Origin: a candidate division TM6 bacterium SOIL31
Lineage (GTDB): Bacteria > Babelota > Babeliae > Babelales > Vermiphilaceae
Length of the DNA stretch: 64,000 nucleotides
Reading direction: 5' to 3'
Assembly: GCA_001468865.1 (NCBI GenBank)
Contig: LDIY01000004.1
Span: forward strand, 1-64,000
A program made the position numbers and the translations under genes. Below are positions 61,937-64,000 of this stretch, in pieces (within the stretch, counting starts at the first letter, position 1; each line of letters opens with the position of its first letter). Below the pieces are notes generated by a model. It saw nothing but the letters and a program-made list of their open reading frames with translations. It had not been told where the DNA came from and did no database searches.

Positions 61937-62569
61937 ATGATGAAAATATTTGATATCAGTTGGCCAATCAGCAAAGCAACAACCGGTTATAAAGATCGCT
62001 ATATTGTAAGCATTGATGAAATTAAAAATTTTAATCGTGATGGCGTTCGTGAAACAGCAATTCATTTGAGTTCTCACACAGGAACACATGTTGATGCACC
62101 TTCTCATTTTTTAAAAGAAGGTAGAACTATCGATGAAATCACGCTCGATCGTTTGATTGGTGATGCTGTGGTGCTTGATATGACAACGTGTGCAGAACGC
62201 ATTACGCGCGATTGTTTGCTTGCACATGAAAATGATATTGTTGCAGGCGGTATTGTGTTGTTGCGCACCACCAACAGTGATCTTTCTCCGACCGATAAAT
62301 TTAGTCCTCATTTTGTGTATCTTGAAGCAAGTGGCGCAAAGTATTTAGCAGAAAAAAAAGTAAAAGCAGTGGGAATCGATTATCTGGGGATTGAACACAG
62401 CCAGCCCGGTCATCCAACGCATGAAAATTTACTGAATGCAGATGTTGTGGTCATTGAAGGTTTACGATTGGGACATGTGCAACCAGGTAAATATCTTTTT
62501 GTATGCTTGCCGCTCAATATGATTGGAACAGAAGCAGCGCCAGCGCGCGCTATTCTGATGGCGAAATAA
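61937..62569 (+). CDS. Cyclase/kynurenine formamidase-family metal-dependent hydrolase
   Basis: A 210-residue cytoplasmic enzyme of the cyclase superfamily (DUF/KynB type). The metal motif HTGTHVDAPSHF is complete, and the later GIDYLGIEHSQPGHPTHENL region is conserved in the family. Substrates are amides or lactones such as N-formylkynurenine, so a lactonase-type role next to zwf/gnd is tempting but not shown. It follows gnd by 18 bp, so it is likely in the same operon. Start may be ATG 61937 or 61940. Confidence 0.88.
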   Translation: MMKIFDISWPISKATTGYKDRYIVSIDEIKNFNRDGVRETAIHLSSHTGTHVDAPSHFLKEGRTIDEITLDRLIGDAVVLDMTTCAERITRDCLLAHENDIVAGGIVLLRTTNSDLSPTDKFSPHFVYLEASGAKYLAEKKVKAVGIDYLGIEHSQPGHPTHENLLNADVVVIEGLRLGHVQPGKYLFVCLPLNMIGTEAAPARAILMAK

Positions 62570-62597
62570 AAACATCCATCAAATAAAAACAACATCA

Positions 62598-63491
62598 ATG
62601 AAATACACAATAACAAATGTCACACTTAGCGCACTAGCAGCATTATTCTTTGCGGCTATTGCATTTTGTATGGAAGTTGAAAGAAAAATTCTAACCCCAC
62701 TGGAAAAATCCACGCAACTATTACCCTTCCTATTTTCAATTGATTTATTTGATCACAAAAGTCTCTGTTTGCTGGCACGTCTTAATACAACATGGCAAGA
62801 GAGCATTAAAAAAACTGCTCCACAAAGAAAGCAATATATTGAACAAAGCAAAGAATTTTCGGATTCAAAATCAGGAGGATATGCTTGGCATCCCTATGGC
62901 AGCGCATATGCGTTCATACAGAGTACTCAAGGGTTGGATTATATACATTCTGACGGTTGGATTAATCTACACTATGTATATTTGGATGACCATAAACAAA
63001 TTAAGTGCTTAATTGGAATGTGTGAGAAAGGGGCGCAATTATTAGAAGGTTTTGAACGTCCCCTCTTTAATGAAACAGGCGATGTACGCTTCTATTATGT
63101 AAAGGCCGATAGGTTCAATGGTCCAGAGGTAGTAGAATTATCTTTTTCAGAAAAGGGCGTTGGGTATGATTACTATTGTGCACTATCTCTTGCTGAATCA
63201 CTGCGTTGCCAAAAGTTATATCTTTTAAGATCATTGCCACATCTTTTTAAAGCTTTTATCAATTCTTCGGTGGTTATGCAAGATGTAACTCTAGATGATC
63301 AAAGGTTATGGAAAATATTCGATCTTCAAGGCGTTATTATTCCTGATAATTACCAAGAATATGGTGTTTTTAATGGAAGTTCGCTATTTAAAGAGTTACC
63401 GGAAGTGTGGCAAAAAGCTATTGTTAAACGTTATACAATACAGCACATTGTTCGAAAGTTTATGCAACAGAAACGGACGCAACATATATGA
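62598..63491 (+). CDS. Exported F-box-like protein, 297 aa (1 of 2 tandem)
   Basis: No database family is recognised. A signal peptide (MKYTITNVTLSALAALFFAA, cut near FCME) is followed by a segment resembling an F-box (about 41-75: LLPFLFSIDLFDHKSLCLLA, then RLNTTWQES), where Leu/Leu-Ala-Arg-x-Asn-x-x-Trp spacing matches the eukaryotic motif. A beta-rich middle begins with WHPYGSAYAFI, and the last 100 residues are helical and basic. The downstream gene, overlapping by four bases, is a paralogue. A role in hijacking host ubiquitin ligases is possible but unproven. Confidence 0.68.
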   Translation: MKYTITNVTLSALAALFFAAIAFCMEVERKILTPLEKSTQLLPFLFSIDLFDHKSLCLLARLNTTWQESIKKTAPQRKQYIEQSKEFSDSKSGGYAWHPYGSAYAFIQSTQGLDYIHSDGWINLHYVYLDDHKQIKCLIGMCEKGAQLLEGFERPLFNETGDVRFYYVKADRFNGPEVVELSFSEKGVGYDYYCALSLAESLRCQKLYLLRSLPHLFKAFINSSVVMQDVTLDDQRLWKIFDLQGVIIPDNYQEYGVFNGSSLFKELPEVWQKAIVKRYTIQHIVRKFMQQKRTQHI

Positions 63492-64000
63492 AATATTCGA
63501 TAAAAAATATCACACTCACCGCACTAGCAGCAATATGTTTTGTTGCTGGTACATTTTGTATGGAAGCTGAATCAAAGATACTAGCAGAATCAACTCAGAT
63601 GTTTATGTTTTTGCATACAATCGATTTTTGTGATCACGCAATGCTTTGTAAGTTGGCCCGTGTTAATACACAGCTCTATAAGGTTATCAAAGAAGCGGCT
63701 CCTAGCAGAAAAAAATGCATTGAACAGAATATGACGCTAAAACCCTTCGATCCATTGCAGTGGGTAGTTTGGCATCCTTATGGCAGCGCATATGGATTTA
63801 TAGAGCCTAAAGAACAAAGGAGTTTTGGATTATCTGAATATTGGGTTCAATTAAACCAGGTATCCCTAGGTTATAATAAAAAAATAGAGTCTCTGAGTCT
63901 TGCCCGCGAAAAGAAGTTAGGACAGGTATATTGTCTTGAGCATGTCAAATGCGATGAAAATGGTGCTATGAGTTTTTATTACGCGCGCTATAACTATTCG
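63488..64000 (+). CDS. Exported F-box-like protein, paralogue (cut by window end)
   Basis: A 171-codon partial frame that continues past the window. It starts with an ATGA overlap with its neighbour, and its first residues (MKYSIKNITLTALAAICFVA, then FCMEAESKIL) match it closely. The F-box-like segment (MFMFLHTIDFCDHAMLCKLA, then RVNTQLYKVIKEAAP) is even closer to the eukaryotic consensus than in copy 1, and WHPYGSAYGFI is shared. The tandem arrangement indicates recent duplication of an exported family. Confidence 0.72.
   Translation, partial: MKYSIKNITLTALAAICFVAGTFCMEAESKILAESTQMFMFLHTIDFCDHAMLCKLARVNTQLYKVIKEAAPSRKKCIEQNMTLKPFDPLQWVVWHPYGSAYGFIEPKEQRSFGLSEYWVQLNQVSLGYNKKIESLSLAREKKLGQVYCLEHVKCDENGAMSFYYARYNYS

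Noticed and set aside
1-64000. tRNA, rRNA or tmRNA genes
   Set aside because: I saw no cloverleaf-like GGTTCGANTCC segments or conserved rRNA blocks; a covariance-model scan could still find a diverged RNA.
1-64000. Insertion sequences, prophage or integrative elements
   Set aside because: No transposase, integrase or phage structural gene is recognisable. The palindromic repeats carry no gene.
1-64000. Recoding of TGA as an amino acid
   Set aside because: Several genes end at TGA exactly where family length and overlaps with the next start predict (NUDIX, zwf, gspI, gspJ), so TGA is a normal stop.

Overview
The window is a gene-dense, AT-rich bacterial chromosome segment with no rRNA, tRNA, CRISPR array, transposase or phage gene that I could recognise. 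The style of the genes suggests a host-associated, reduced-genome Gram-negative lineage, most likely Candidatus Dependentiae (TM6, Babeliae). The reasons are that about a third of the genes encode orphan proteins with short signal peptides ending in patterns such as FSMD, YGMD or FCME, that many of these carry long charged or coiled-coil middles and a C-terminal membrane helix, and that several exported proteins look eukaryote-like (F-box-like, ankyrin, collagen-galactosyltransferase-like, PI3K/HipA-like kinase, PLD, Fic). The lineage is an inference; no marker gene in the window proves it.

Layout. 1-313: a non-coding strip with a 41-bp direct repeat and terminator hairpins. 314-3584 (-): operon LolD-like ATPase, MurJ, NUDIX hydrolase, exported protein. 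3859-6216 (+): Lon. 6261-10477 (-): RecO-like protein and a giant coiled-coil MscS channel. 10663-12321 (+): PafA-like phosphatase. 12379-21193 (-): exported orphans, an exported M3 oligopeptidase, an MNT nucleotidyltransferase with a vestigial partner, UvrB and an exported PLD protein. 21442-29277: exported charged/coiled-coil proteins plus a TalC-type transaldolase. 29308-31299 (-): VKOR and a split LigD (phosphoesterase, polymerase). 31538-38384 (+): DUF4143 ATPase, ankyrin remnant, two tandem P-type ATPases. 39062-42207 (-): two tandem Ddl ligases and a glycosyltransferase. 42333-48144: oligoribonuclease, PriA, Fic and coiled-coil/tail-anchored proteins. 48249-53192 (+): pseudopilin operon GspF-G-H-I-J-K, followed by an MCE/MlaD protein with a barrel-like C-terminus. 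55067-56215 (+): three small exported proteins. 57110-58859: exported kinase-like protein, FAD oxidoreductase and an exported orphan. 59041-62569 (+): NUDIX, Zwf, Gnd and a cyclase-family hydrolase, the first three joined by ATGA overlaps. 62598-64000 (+): two tandem F-box-like exported proteins, the second cut by the window end.

How the genes fit together. Cell-envelope work is prominent: MurJ and two Ddl for peptidoglycan, LolD for lipoproteins, MCE for lipids, pseudopilins for secretion and VKOR for disulfides. It sits beside a large set of exported proteins. Zwf, Gnd and TalC supply NADPH and pentoses. UvrB, PriA, RecO-like and split LigD serve DNA repair.

The most unusual signal is a set of small GC-rich palindromic elements. 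They lie between genes and also in frame inside coding regions: the MurJ N-terminus, the Gnd C-terminus, the GspJ tail and the GspK post-membrane segment. They resemble in principle the Rickettsia palindromic elements. A second oddity is a LigD-type phosphoesterase that begins with what looks like a signal peptide.
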